NCBI RefSeq assembly: GCF_040412085.2
Contig: NZ_CP115921.1
Span: 434,001 to 498,000 of the forward strand
Length of the DNA: 64,000 nucleotides
Direction of reading: 5' to 3'
From: Vibrio sp. CB1-14
GTDB lineage: Bacteria > Pseudomonadota > Gammaproteobacteria > Enterobacterales > Vibrionaceae
Shown in pieces: positions 46,994-56,149 of this stretch (position 1 is the stretch's first letter; each line of letters starts with the position of its first letter). The notes under the pieces were generated by a model. That model did not search any database, had not been told where the DNA came from, and saw nothing but the letters and a program-made list of their open reading frames with translations. Both the position numbers and the translations under genes were made by a program.

Positions 46994-48955
46994 CTACTTT
47001 GCAGCAAACTTGCTGTGCGATTTCTTCAACTTGTAGAAAGTCGCTTGGACATAGTCATCTGGATCGCCAGTGATGTTTTGGTTGTAAACACCGGCTTTAA
47101 AGTACATGTATTTGCCACCAACATCGTATCCGCTGTCCGACATATCAACAATTTGGACTGCATCAGGCTTACCTTCACGCATCAAAGTCACGGTCATTTC
47201 GTTACCGACCACTTGAATGCGATAACTAAAGGTCTCACCGAGTTCAATACCATCACCGTCTTTTGGTACACCTGTCATATCACCGACTAGATTGTAATAA
47301 TTGTCGGTGCCTTTATTGGTGTTTTCATGAGCAAAGTAGACCGTACCTTTGTCGTGGTTTGGTAACTTACGGTAGTAAAGTCGAATTGGCTCATCATCTT
47401 TATCGTGGATCTGACCAATGATAAATCGACCAACTTCATTGAGCTCACCCGTCGTTGTCGTGTGATCGACTTTAAGTGTCGCTTCGAGAACACCGTCAAC
47501 GCCACCAGCGGCTTTTTGATCTTCCATTGGTGCCGAGCTGAATACCCAGTTGTTTTTGTTTACGCCTTTAGTATCAACGCTCTTATCTCCTTGGCGCAGC
47601 ATTTCCCTCATCTCTGTACGCGCAAACTTAGTGTTTTTCGAAGTGCGCGCGCCCTTAATAAAGGTCTTGAACACCAGGCCACCGTCATCGGCAGTATAGA
47701 AGAGTTCTGGATGCTCGTACCCGTTGGCAAGATCCCACTCATACACATTGTCTGGCTTGCCATTTTTATCATGGTCGAACGGCATAGAGATGTACCATGA
47801 AGTGAGGTCAAAGTTTTCACCTGGTTTGTTACCCGCTTGAGGCGTACTCGGTAACTTAGGCTCCGCTAAAGGCACATCCCAGTCACAACTTGTCGCACAA
47901 GGTAGGGCGACAACCGCGCCAAAGTTGCCTTTACGAAGATCTTTGCGTTTATCATCAACTTTCGCGGTGGCTTTGCGCTTCTCTTCAGCCGCCTTTTCTG
48001 CCGCAATGACATCTTCAGTAATAATGTGATTGGTTGGGCAAGCATTAATCTTACAGTTCAAAGCCGCAAACTCAGTGACACTATTCCAGCTGCTCTTTGA
48101 GTTACCTTTACCCACATAACGCACGTAGCGAGCTTCTACCGGAGCAAACTCGAAACGCTCATAACCATTAACGGCACCAGAGCTCATGCCACCTTCAAGT
48201 GCCTTGCTCCACTTATTGCCATCAACACTGACTTCAATATCGAACAAAGTCGAACGCGCATTACCTTTATGGAATGCTAGGCGCACGGCATCAAACTGAT
48301 TAATGCTGCCATAATCATAGGTGGCCGTCTCTCCTACTCCATTGGAAGACCAGCGAGTCTTGATATCTTGGTCAAACAAACGCTCTGGACCATTGCCATC
48401 GTGGCTGGATGATTCGATGGCGACAGGCGTTAAAATATCAACTCTTGGTAGCTCTTGGTCGGAACAGTAATCACTCTTACAGTTAACCCCGATAAACTCC
48501 GTCACACTATTCCACGCGCTGCTGCTGTTTCCTTTACCAACATAGCGAATGTAACGCGCTTGAATCTCGGCGAAATCGAATCGTTCTAAATCCAGTGATT
48601 TACCCGTGCTTTCACCATCGCTGATGACTTTTGTCCAACTTGTCCCGTCTAGGCTAGTTTCAATATCAAATTTGGTCGTGCGCTTGTCACCTTTGTGAAA
48701 CGATAGTTTAACGGCATCGAAGGCGACCGTTTGTCCATAGTCAAACGTCATGGTTTCACCCACACCATTTGCTGACCAACGCGTCTTGGCGTCGCCATCT
48801 AGAACCATTTCAGGGCTGTTCCCATCGTGGCTGGAGGCTACAACAGAGGTAGGTTTTGGCGTTTGTATGGTGGCGTTGTCACCGGTCGATACACAACCGG
48901 TCAGAGCGATAACAATGGATGAAGCGAGTAGGGTTTTAAAGTAATTTTTATTCAT
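46994..48955 (-). CDS. PL7 alginate lyase lipoprotein with two CBM32-like domains
   Basis: A 653-residue secreted lyase that cleaves alginate by beta-elimination. I chose ATG 48955: residues 1-20 are a lipoprotein signal with lipobox ALTG and lipid Cys21. Two similar discoidin/CBM32-type modules follow (about 33-160 and 178-310; each has SSHDGN, DAKTRW or DIKTRW, and RYVGKGNS), then a charged linker (EKAAEEKRKATAKVDDKRK) and the PL7 domain (about 390-650). PL7 motifs are RTEMREMLR (about 445), QIH (about 515) and YFKAGVYNQ (about 620). QIH is usually linked to activity on polyguluronate. TTGTATTACAA box at 49062. Being lipid-anchored, it probably acts at the cell surface. Confidence 0.94.
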   Translation of the reverse strand: MNKNYFKTLLASSIVIALTGCVSTGDNATIQTPKPTSVVASSHDGNSPEMVLDGDAKTRWSANGVGETMTFDYGQTVAFDAVKLSFHKGDKRTTKFDIETSLDGTSWTKVISDGESTGKSLDLERFDFAEIQARYIRYVGKGNSSSAWNSVTEFIGVNCKSDYCSDQELPRVDILTPVAIESSSHDGNGPERLFDQDIKTRWSSNGVGETATYDYGSINQFDAVRLAFHKGNARSTLFDIEVSVDGNKWSKALEGGMSSGAVNGYERFEFAPVEARYVRYVGKGNSKSSWNSVTEFAALNCKINACPTNHIITEDVIAAEKAAEEKRKATAKVDDKRKDLRKGNFGAVVALPCATSCDWDVPLAEPKLPSTPQAGNKPGENFDLTSWYISMPFDHDKNGKPDNVYEWDLANGYEHPELFYTADDGGLVFKTFIKGARTSKNTKFARTEMREMLRQGDKSVDTKGVNKNNWVFSSAPMEDQKAAGGVDGVLEATLKVDHTTTTGELNEVGRFIIGQIHDKDDEPIRLYYRKLPNHDKGTVYFAHENTNKGTDNYYNLVGDMTGVPKDGDGIELGETFSYRIQVVGNEMTVTLMREGKPDAVQIVDMSDSGYDVGGKYMYFKAGVYNQNITGDPDDYVQATFYKLKKSHSKFAAK

Positions 48956-49289
48956 GGTTCCATCACTTTTGAGTTGTCCAATCAAATTGAAAACAATAGG
49001 CGTCACCAATACGAAGTGTTACGTTGATGCCTTTATTGTTACAAATAATACTCTCATATTTTTGTATTACAAATAAGACAAAAAGCTCTCAAATGAGATA
49101 ACGGTCAGATCTTTTTTATAACCTGTGAATTGTTAATTAACATCAGAACTATAGGCCAGAAACAACAAAACCAGCATGTCGCTGGCTTTGATTATTTGTA
49201 TGATTGTAAAACGGACTCTATGCGAAATTGTCAACAAGAATCGCACGTCCGGTTCACATGACTACTCCAAGATTTCGATTGAAGACGGG
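48956..49289. promoter_or_regulatory. PL7 upstream region with TTGTATTACAA box 4 and PL17 terminator
   Basis: A 334-bp gap. A perfect TTGTATTACAA box is at 49062-49072, and a related TTATTGTTACAAATAA at about 49033-49048. CCAGC..GCTGG (49171-49185) with a T-rich minus-strand tail is a plausible terminator of the upstream PL17 gene. From 49213 to 49253 a two-step hairpin (CGGAC/GTCCG outside TGCGA/TCGCA) ends in CACGTCCGGTTC. Confidence 0.6.
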
Positions 49290-51431
49290 CTAAACTAATA
49301 CCGCTTGCTCAATCGCATAGAAGCCAACCCATGAATAGGTTTTACCTGCTATCTCCGCGTGATTCACACTATCACAGGTCACATTAGGGTCATTACTTAC
49401 CATTAAAGTGAATCGCGTTTTCTCTGTCTCAATTTCCACCACAGAGGCCGAACCTGAATGTCCGATAACTCGAATCTCTTTTGCCACACCACGAGCATTG
49501 ACGGACTGTTCAAACTCTTCATTAAAGTAACCATGAGTCTCAACCACGGACGCAAGTAAGGTATCTTCTCCATGCGTCCGGAAAATAAAGCTCTGCTCGC
49601 TACGCAGGTTGAAACTTGGATCGTTAGCGCCAGTGCGGGTGAAAAAGATTTGCCCATTTGGATTTGAACTGGTGCCTAGCCAGGTGTAATAACTATTTTC
49701 TTGAAGCCAACTCACCAATGCGCTACCTGAAACGTTACCCTGTGCAATATTCCAAAGATGGCGATAGCCTAGAGCATCACTGACCACATTCAGCTCTTTG
49801 TGTGCTTGATAATCAAAGTTGGTTCTGATGATCTGACCGTCAAACTGATGTGAGTAATCATATTGATGAGCACAATCACTGGTCAGTCGAAACAGATCAA
49901 TGAGTAAAGGCGCTTCAAAGTCTTCGTGCTTCAGCATAAACACACTGCGTTGCTGACCAATACCATCATAATGCGCATTGGCAAATGCACTCATACCGAC
50001 CATTTGTTGGTGATCAGCACAGAAGAAGTGGGGCTCACCGTGCACGCTATCGGCGCGCTCCACATCAAAATAGTTTTGACAGGTTTCATCGACGGTTACT
50101 GCATTGTGAGCAATCGTCTGACGTGCATACGTCTTATTTTCATCTAAATAGCGACCGCCAAATTTCGGTTCAACGTTTACCCAGCGACCAAAGCCATACT
50201 CACGCAGTACCTCTTTGCCGCGGTTAAAGTAAGAGATACCCAAAGTATCAAAGTTGCCGTGCCCCATACCATGCTGACCATAGTTCATAACCAACTGGAA
50301 CACATCTTTGTCTTTATCTTGGGCGCGCATGAAACCCTGAGCGCCGCGATCGCCAGTCGGGCCTTCATTCAGCTCAACGCTTGGCCAGAAAGGCAGGCCG
50401 ACATCACTCTTGCTCTCAAACGCGTTCGATAACGTTAAACCACATCCATGCATCCATACTGAGTCTTGGATCTTGGCCATACCAAGTAGGTTCTCATCAA
50501 TACCATAGTGTTCGGCATATTGACTAACGGCCACTTGAACACCAGCATCATTAATACTCATGGTTCTAGAAGCATCATTTAACGCAGGGAACTGACCGTT
50601 TGGATACGCCGTCGCTAGCATGGCCTCGACAGTTCTACCAATCACACCATCTTTGTAATTGAAGATATCGAGTTCTGGCATATGACGATGCAGAACTTCA
50701 GCAAATACACACAATGGACGAATTGCGTAACGGTGATAGTAAGGCCCTTCCATGTAGTAGCCTGAAGGCGCAAACAGCTTACTGATCTGAGCCAGAAAAC
50801 CTCCACTTCCATCTCGATCCAGACCATAGACCGACATATCAAGAAACTCGCGACGATTCACAGCCAAGCCACAGATACCCACAGCGGCCACTGCCCAAAT
50901 ACCGTGATTGTGAATTCGGTCGAAGTCATGACCATACTTCACTGTGAACATATCAAGCATTGGATTGAAAAGATTATCAATCACATGTTGGCGCTCATCT
51001 TCTGTCATGGTCGATGCAACACATGAGTACGCCAAACTGCTAAACATCAGCCATACATGTTCGTTGAGTATTTGGTGGAATAAACGTCCGGTTGGATTGG
51101 TATTTTTTTGTACATGAAAATCGAAGGTCAAGTACGAGTCAGCATACGATGCCAGTAGCTCACGCACTAACTGAGCATAACGCTCTTCACCCGTGATTAA
51201 AAACAAACGACCCGCAAGATTCATATAGGTGTAGTTTTGTTTGTGGCGATTGTGCTCGTAACCACCCGCTTCACCATGCCCAGGAACCTCTATTGGAAGT
51301 CTCATAAATGCTTCCAGATCCTTAACATTCTTAGCGATGGCTTTTCCCATGAGCGTATCACGGCCGACTTCTTTACTGAGTTGCTGTACTTCATTGCCTG
51401 TAAGCAGTATTGGCTGAACTAACGTAGACAT
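49290..51431 (-). CDS. PL17 oligoalginate lyase, no signal peptide
   Basis: A 713-residue exo-type oligoalginate lyase that releases unsaturated monomers. An N-terminal alpha-barrel (about 20-390) has RIHNHGIWAVAAVG with the catalytic Asn-His pair, and GYYMEGPYYHRYAIRP with the Tyr; the C-terminal heparinase II/III-like beta domain contains the conserved His (GQHGMGHGNFDTLG, about 420). ATG 51431 gives MSTLVQPILLTGNEVQQLSK, which has no signal peptide, so the enzyme is probably cytoplasmic, acting after oligomer import. A weak box is 40 bp upstream and a perfect box 218 bp upstream. Confidence 0.94.
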   Translation of the reverse strand: MSTLVQPILLTGNEVQQLSKEVGRDTLMGKAIAKNVKDLEAFMRLPIEVPGHGEAGGYEHNRHKQNYTYMNLAGRLFLITGEERYAQLVRELLASYADSYLTFDFHVQKNTNPTGRLFHQILNEHVWLMFSSLAYSCVASTMTEDERQHVIDNLFNPMLDMFTVKYGHDFDRIHNHGIWAVAAVGICGLAVNRREFLDMSVYGLDRDGSGGFLAQISKLFAPSGYYMEGPYYHRYAIRPLCVFAEVLHRHMPELDIFNYKDGVIGRTVEAMLATAYPNGQFPALNDASRTMSINDAGVQVAVSQYAEHYGIDENLLGMAKIQDSVWMHGCGLTLSNAFESKSDVGLPFWPSVELNEGPTGDRGAQGFMRAQDKDKDVFQLVMNYGQHGMGHGNFDTLGISYFNRGKEVLREYGFGRWVNVEPKFGGRYLDENKTYARQTIAHNAVTVDETCQNYFDVERADSVHGEPHFFCADHQQMVGMSAFANAHYDGIGQQRSVFMLKHEDFEAPLLIDLFRLTSDCAHQYDYSHQFDGQIIRTNFDYQAHKELNVVSDALGYRHLWNIAQGNVSGSALVSWLQENSYYTWLGTSSNPNGQIFFTRTGANDPSFNLRSEQSFIFRTHGEDTLLASVVETHGYFNEEFEQSVNARGVAKEIRVIGHSGSASVVEIETEKTRFTLMVSNDPNVTCDSVNHAEIAGKTYSWVGFYAIEQAVLV

Positions 51432-51778
51432 TTTCACCTTCAATCTATATCCCGGACTCAATTACAATAAAGTAATACAATATAACTAAGATTTAAATCT
51501 ATTCATGAAAGAAAGCAGACGTCAATCACATAGAAGATATAGGCATAAGTGTCTTACTTGACGGGATATACAGTGATTAATCTTCACCTACTTTGAAACC
51601 AACTCTTTTCATGTTTTACGTAGATTCAACTCAATAATCGCACTAAAATTGTATTACAAATAATCTACATATGTCGCTATAACTTGTAGATACAAAAAAA
51701 CCCCGCAAAGCGGGGCTAATGTAGTGCCTGGGGGATATACCGTCTAATACGTGGGAGTATTACTAGACGTATTTTTGA
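51432..51778. promoter_or_regulatory. PL17 upstream region with boxes 5 and 6
   Basis: A 347-bp gap. AGTAATACAA at 51471-51480 is the reverse of TTGTATTACT (a one-mismatch box like box 2), close to the PL17 start. A perfect TTGTATTACAA is at 51649-51659. Terminators of the downstream dehydrogenase gene lie at 51694-51717 and 51744-51772. Confidence 0.65.
51694..51717 (-). terminator. Intrinsic terminator of the dehydrogenase gene
   Basis: AGCCCCGC with GCGGGGTT around a 3-base loop, followed on the minus strand by T residues. A second hairpin, CGTCTA..TAGACG (51744-51772), lies just after the stop codon. Confidence 0.88.
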
Positions 51779-52663
51779 TTAAGCGTCTTTTTTCAACTGA
51801 GTGAAGTAGTCAAAAATAACGGGTACATCATTCGATGCAAGACCTGCATCTACTGCAGCTTGCAGGCTTCGTGATGTTCCTTCTGCGATAAGCGACTCGG
51901 TACCTAGATCCGATACCATTTCTAGGAAGTAACCTAAGTCTTTATTCGCATTTGCAATAGAGAAGCCTAGTTTCTCTTCACCATCCACTGCATAGAACTT
52001 ACAGAACTGCATAAACGGAGAGTTTGAAGGACCTGCTGACATAATGTCAAACAGCTGTTGACCATCAACACCAGCTAGTTTAGCTACAGCAAACGCCTGT
52101 GACATGGTTGCAACTGTCGTCATACCCATAAAGTTGTTAACAAGCTTAGTGACGTGACCGGAGCCTAGCGCACCTAGGTGGAATACATTCTCACCCTGTT
52201 CATCAAGTACTGGTTTCACTTTGTTGAATGTGTCGATATCACCAGCGGCCATAATATTCAGCAAACCGTCTTTCGCGTGAGCTGGAGTACGACCAAGTGG
52301 TGCGTCAATCATGCCAGCACCGCGCGCTGCCAACTCTTCACCAATTTTGCGAGTAGAAGCTGGGATAGATGTACCGAAATCAATCAGAGTCGAACCTTCT
52401 TTGATACCTTCAAGGATACCTTCGTCGCCGTACACCACTTTCTCTACAACGGCAGACGTTGTTAGGCAAAGCATGACGATGTCACTATTTTCAGCAAGCT
52501 CTTTAGGCGTTTGAACAGCGTTAGCACCACGAGCAACACATGCTGCAACTGCTTCTTTGTTCAGATCCATTACATTGAGCTGAAAGCCGCGGTTTTGCAG
52601 GTTTTCAACCATATTTCCGCCCATCAGGCCTAGGCCGATGAAACCAATAACTGGTTTTGTCAT
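51779..52663 (-). CDS. Beta-hydroxyacid dehydrogenase, probable DEH reductase
   Basis: A 294-residue NAD(P)-dependent 3-hydroxyacid dehydrogenase-type protein. The Rossmann motif is GFIGLGLMGGNM (about 7-18), with substrate-binding DAPLGRTPAHAKDG (about 119-132) and the catalytic Lys in GSGHVTKLVNNFMG (about 167-180). In alginate clusters of Vibrio a protein of this family reduces 4-deoxy-L-erythro-5-hexoseulose uronate (DEH) to 2-keto-3-deoxygluconate, which fits the position here. Tartronate semialdehyde reductase (GarR) is the main alternative. The upstream gap 52664-52983 is shared with the MATE gene. Confidence 0.85.
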   Translation of the reverse strand: MTKPVIGFIGLGLMGGNMVENLQNRGFQLNVMDLNKEAVAACVARGANAVQTPKELAENSDIVMLCLTTSAVVEKVVYGDEGILEGIKEGSTLIDFGTSIPASTRKIGEELAARGAGMIDAPLGRTPAHAKDGLLNIMAAGDIDTFNKVKPVLDEQGENVFHLGALGSGHVTKLVNNFMGMTTVATMSQAFAVAKLAGVDGQQLFDIMSAGPSNSPFMQFCKFYAVDGEEKLGFSIANANKDLGYFLEMVSDLGTESLIAEGTSRSLQAAVDAGLASNDVPVIFDYFTQLKKDA

Positions 52664-52918
52664 GTGGCACTCCTAAAATACTATTGTATGACCATTTGTG
52701 CAAATTACTATATCCCGTCTATTTTGGTTTCGCAATTACCATCGACCACAAAAACACGATGAGACGCCTAGTTTGAGATATGACGCACATAAAATCAGAA
52801 TTATGAACAAAAACAAAATCTAAGTTACTGATTTTAAAAAGGAGCACCCAAAAGCTTTCTATCATGCCCTAGGATTGACCAAAATAGCGTGACGCACCCC
52901 TTAGTTTAAAGTGTCATT

Positions 52919-52929
52919 TTGTATTACAA
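52919..52929. promoter_or_regulatory. TTGTATTACAA box 7
   Basis: A perfect box in the 320-bp gap between the divergent dehydrogenase and MATE genes, 54 bp before the MATE start codon. A looser TTGTAT half-site is at 52684-52689, next to the dehydrogenase start. Nothing else is recognised in the gap. Confidence 0.65.
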
Positions 52930-52983
52930 TACCACTTTGACTCTTTCCATCCGTTTACACACCGTTACAGGTCAAGGTTTCTC

Positions 52984-54360
52984 GTGTCTTCTCAAAACTA
53001 TATCCGTACCAATTTCACCATTGCGTGGCCTCTCGCTTTAAATGCATTGCTCATGCAATCCATGCTAATGATTGATATTTGGTTGGTATCCCCACTTGGC
53101 GAACGACCGCTTGCTGCGATGGGGATTGCAACAACGATCGTTGCCTTTATTTTGGGAATACAGATGGCGCTGGCTAACGGCTCTCAACTGGTGTTAAGCC
53201 GTGCGGTCGGCTCGGGAAGGCCTCAATCGTTATCGAGTGCGGTATCCTCAGGGATGCTGATTAACTTTGCGGTTGCTTTGCTTTTTTGGACTTTGCTCTC
53301 CCTGTTTGAAGCACCTCTGCTCGCTATAATCACCCAAGATTCTCAGCTGCAATCTGAGATAAGTGATTACGTAGGCATCTCGAAATACCTAGTGCTGTTT
53401 ACCGCCATCACGCAAATTTTCATCGCACTTTTTAATAGTATGGGGCGAAGCAAGATTCCCTTTAAGGGCTATCTAATTGAATTGCCTATTAACGCGGCAC
53501 TCTCGTATGTGTTGATCAATGGGATTTCAGGCTCTAGCGCGATCTCTTTTGAAGGGTTAGGAGTCAGTGGCGCTGCACTCGGTAGTGTCATTGCTATTAC
53601 AATACGCATGATTTACCTCGGGTGGAACATACAGAAAGAACCAACATTTAGCGGCCACGGTACCTTATTTACGACCCCAACGAGAACCAACTTAAAGAAA
53701 CACTTTATTGAGGTATTTCCTGTCGCTGCCAATGTGACCATCTTGTCGATCGGTGCGACGACCTATCAGCTGCTCTACTCTCAACTCAGTCTCCATTCTT
53801 ATGTTGCTATTACTATCATTTTCCCGTGGATAAGAGCCGGTACCCAATTTATAACAGCTTGGGCGCACTCCACTGCCATCACCATTAGCCAGGCAATTGG
53901 CTCTCGAAAAACCGATGGAATGGCAAAAAACATCGATACCAGTATTGATGTCGCGGTCTGGGCTTCTTTTGCTTGCGCGATTTTCTTTGCTGGACTTCAC
54001 TTTGCGCTGGCAGATATCTACCCAGACCTAGATCCCGCGACCTATGATGCGCTTTCGGTAATCGCTCCGCTATATATATTTCTTCCTCTGGTTCGCGGCT
54101 ACAACACGGTACATGGTCATGTATTGCGAGCGCTTGGAAAAACTACGGCGGTGTTTAAAATCAACTTTACTGGTCAGTGGCTTATCTCGATTCCACTTTG
54201 TGCGTTTATTATCTTGGGGTTAGATGGTTCGATCTTTTGGGCGTTTGCCGTACAGCCGATAGAAGAAATTGTTAAGGCGCTGCCATTTCGAATGCTCGCT
54301 AGACGTTCGCTGGCCGAGTTTGATAGCGCGCAGATAGACAAGCTGATGTTTGATGAGTAG
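52984..54360 (+). CDS. MATE-family efflux transporter
   Basis: A 458-residue inner-membrane exporter with 12 hydrophobic segments. It starts with GTG. FTIAWPLALNALLMQSMLMIDIWLVSPLGERPLAAMGIA (about 12-50) is the MATE first-repeat core, and HVLRALGKTTAVFKINFTGQW in the second half is typical. MATE proteins export cationic drugs or metabolites against sodium or protons. The gene has a TTGTATTACAA box 54 bp upstream, so it may be induced with alginate use; the substrate is unknown. It ends just before a terminator hairpin. Confidence 0.9.
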   Translation: MSSQNYIRTNFTIAWPLALNALLMQSMLMIDIWLVSPLGERPLAAMGIATTIVAFILGIQMALANGSQLVLSRAVGSGRPQSLSSAVSSGMLINFAVALLFWTLLSLFEAPLLAIITQDSQLQSEISDYVGISKYLVLFTAITQIFIALFNSMGRSKIPFKGYLIELPINAALSYVLINGISGSSAISFEGLGVSGAALGSVIAITIRMIYLGWNIQKEPTFSGHGTLFTTPTRTNLKKHFIEVFPVAANVTILSIGATTYQLLYSQLSLHSYVAITIIFPWIRAGTQFITAWAHSTAITISQAIGSRKTDGMAKNIDTSIDVAVWASFACAIFFAGLHFALADIYPDLDPATYDALSVIAPLYIFLPLVRGYNTVHGHVLRALGKTTAVFKINFTGQWLISIPLCAFIILGLDGSIFWAFAVQPIEEIVKALPFRMLARRSLAEFDSAQIDKLMFDE

Positions 54361-54384
54361 CAAATCTTTAAGACAGATCCACAA

Positions 54385-54416
54385 AAACCGCCGAGTATGA
54401 CTCGGTGGTTTTCGTT
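54385..54416 (+). terminator. Terminator between MATE gene and small secreted protein
   Basis: AAAACCGCCGAG with CTCGGTGGTTTT around TATGA (one G-T pair), then TCGTTTCTT. It probably serves both convergent genes. Confidence 0.85.
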
Positions 54417-54437
54417 TCTTCATCAATAAAATCGATA

Positions 54438-54728
54438 CTAGATACGGATATAGCCCGATGTCTCTAGACCATCGCCCTCATGAATGATTTTGCCGTCGAT
54501 GTTGATATGCTCAGGACATTCAAGTGCTTTACCCCACTTGAGTTCAAGTGGTTGTTCAGTACTGCCTTTATAGAGACAAGTTTTCACCTTTGTACTGACA
54601 TAGTCGCGTATTACGACTTCTTTCTCGCCGACATAAGCCCCGTAAGTCAAATCCTCACTGCTCGCTGAAGAGAAAGAAGACATTGAAATCAAGCACACTG
54701 CCAGTACACATTGAGTTAACTTTTTCAT
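54438..54728 (-). CDS. Small secreted hypothetical protein
   Basis: A 96-residue exported protein. ATG 54728 gives MKKLTQCVLAVCLISMSSFSSASS, a standard signal peptide. The mature part of about 73 residues has two Cys (VKTCLYKGS and ALECPEH) that could form a disulphide in the periplasm. No family recognised. The frame extends upstream but lacks a ribosome site there. Confidence 0.7.
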   Translation of the reverse strand: MKKLTQCVLAVCLISMSSFSSASSEDLTYGAYVGEKEVVIRDYVSTKVKTCLYKGSTEQPLELKWGKALECPEHINIDGKIIHEGDGLETSGYIRI

Positions 54729-54998
54729 CGTAACCGCCTCACCTTTAAATCTGTAGTGAATAGCCGAATACTCCATCACCCCGCCTGTTGCTGACAACTA
54801 TATCGAAAGACAGTTTACCGATGAAAACAGACAGCATCAGGTTAACTGATACATTTCAGTAACTCGTTGATTCTTGATTAACCACGAAGACATAAATCAC
54901 CTAACTATAGGAAAATCATATAGGTCACAATGAATGTCACTCAATCAACTTAATAACTCTCGTATAAATAATCCTACTAGCGATACACTCAGAAACGA

Positions 54999-55025
54999 AA
55001 AAGGTTGGCTCAATGCCAACCTTTT
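54999..55025 (-). terminator. Intrinsic terminator of the VOC gene
   Basis: An 11-bp perfect stem AAAAGGTTGGC with GCCAACCTTTT and a 5-base loop, 19 bp past the stop. The rest of the 316-bp gap 54729-55044 shows nothing recognisable. Confidence 0.92.
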
Positions 55026-55044
55026 CTGATTTTTTCGCAGTCAA

Positions 55045-55530
55045 TTATTCGTAATCAGACGCGTATGTTTCTTCATACGTGTGCGAGTAAAGTTCAAACA
55101 GGTTGCCAAACGGGTCTTCTAGGTAAACCATTTTCGCCGGCTTACTGTCATCTTCCGGGTGGTAACGCATGATATCCATACGTACTTTACCGCCAAACTC
55201 TTCAGTGCGAGCAATTGCACCTGCAAAATCGTCTGTTTGTAGACAGAAGTGGAAGATACCTAGGCGAGAGAAGTCCACTTCATGGCGTTCTTGACGCTCT
55301 TTCATTTCGAATAGTTCTACGCCGATGCCATCAGTCGTCACTAGATGCGCGATATTGAAGCCTTTAAAACCCTCACCGAATACTGCAATACACATTCTGC
55401 CAATCGCAGTTTCACGCTCTTCGATGACTTTTGTGTTGTTCATAACGATTTTTAGACCAAGCGCCTTAGTGTAAAACTCTACTGCTTTGTCCATGTTACC
55501 AACCATGATGCCTACGTGATTCATTTTCAT
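55045..55530 (-). CDS. VOC-family (glyoxalase/dioxygenase-like) protein
   Basis: A 161-residue vicinal-oxygen-chelate protein with two beta-alpha-beta-beta-beta repeats. MNHVGIMVGNMDKAVEFYTKALGLKI (about 3-28) carries the first metal His, FHFCLQTDDFAGAIART (about 93-110) the second, and MVYLEDPFGNLFELYSH (about 133-150) the Glu. The ligand set fits glyoxalase I, fosfomycin-resistance or extradiol-type proteins; which one cannot be told. Monocistronic, ended by a strong terminator. Confidence 0.9.
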   Translation of the reverse strand: MKMNHVGIMVGNMDKAVEFYTKALGLKIVMNNTKVIEERETAIGRMCIAVFGEGFKGFNIAHLVTTDGIGVELFEMKERQERHEVDFSRLGIFHFCLQTDDFAGAIARTEEFGGKVRMDIMRYHPEDDSKPAKMVYLEDPFGNLFELYSHTYEETYASDYE

Positions 55531-55745
55531 ATTCAGTTACCCTTAATTCGTATTGTTTGTGTCAGACCTTGTGTCGATGGGGAGAGTATATGGAAATCAT
55601 TGAATTAAGTTAAATTATCATAAATTAATTTATTGATAATTTTTTGTTATAATTTCAGCTGGCACGCATCACCTTACAATTACGCCACTCAATTGAAATA
55701 TTGATGTGATAAGGTGCCGCATCGATTTTCAAATAGAGCACTTAC

Positions 55746-56087
55746 ATGCTTTCTATTCCCCCTTACCTTGCACTTTCAATAGCCATTGGCCTTGAAGTTT
55801 TCGCTACTTCTTGGCTTCCTAAAACTGAGCAGTTTACCGCACTTGTTCCTACGCTCGCCGTGTTGATTGGTTACGGTTTGGCGTTTTACTTACTCGCGGT
55901 CGCAGTGCAAACCTTATCACTTGGTGTCGCCTACGCTATTTGGTGTGGAGCAGGTATTGTCTTGGTCGCCGGCTTTTCTTGGTTGGTTTACGGGCAAAAA
56001 CTTGATCTCTACGCGATAGTAGGGATTGGCTTTATCCTAGTGGGCACGTTGATCATTAACATCTTCTCTTCCTCGGTAAGTCACTAA
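55746..56087 (+). CDS. SMR-family small multidrug efflux protein
   Basis: A 113-residue, four-helix inner-membrane protein of the small multidrug resistance family. The essential Glu is in SIAIGLEVFATSWL (residue 17), followed by the aromatic-rich second helix and GVAYAIWCGAGIV in the third. It acts as an antiparallel dimer, exporting cationic compounds or guanidinium with proton exchange. The start at ATG 55746 is clear. Stands alone. Confidence 0.92.
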   Translation: MLSIPPYLALSIAIGLEVFATSWLPKTEQFTALVPTLAVLIGYGLAFYLLAVAVQTLSLGVAYAIWCGAGIVLVAGFSWLVYGQKLDLYAIVGIGFILVGTLIINIFSSSVSH

Positions 56088-56149
56088 CTCCTCTATTAAT
56101 ACGAAGGCTGGTTATTGTTAAGCAGCCCTTTCGCTAATCAAATCATGCC

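Noticed and set aside
53595..53606. CTATTACAATAC inside the MATE gene as an eighth operator copy
   Set aside because: It lacks the TTGTA half and lies within coding sequence.
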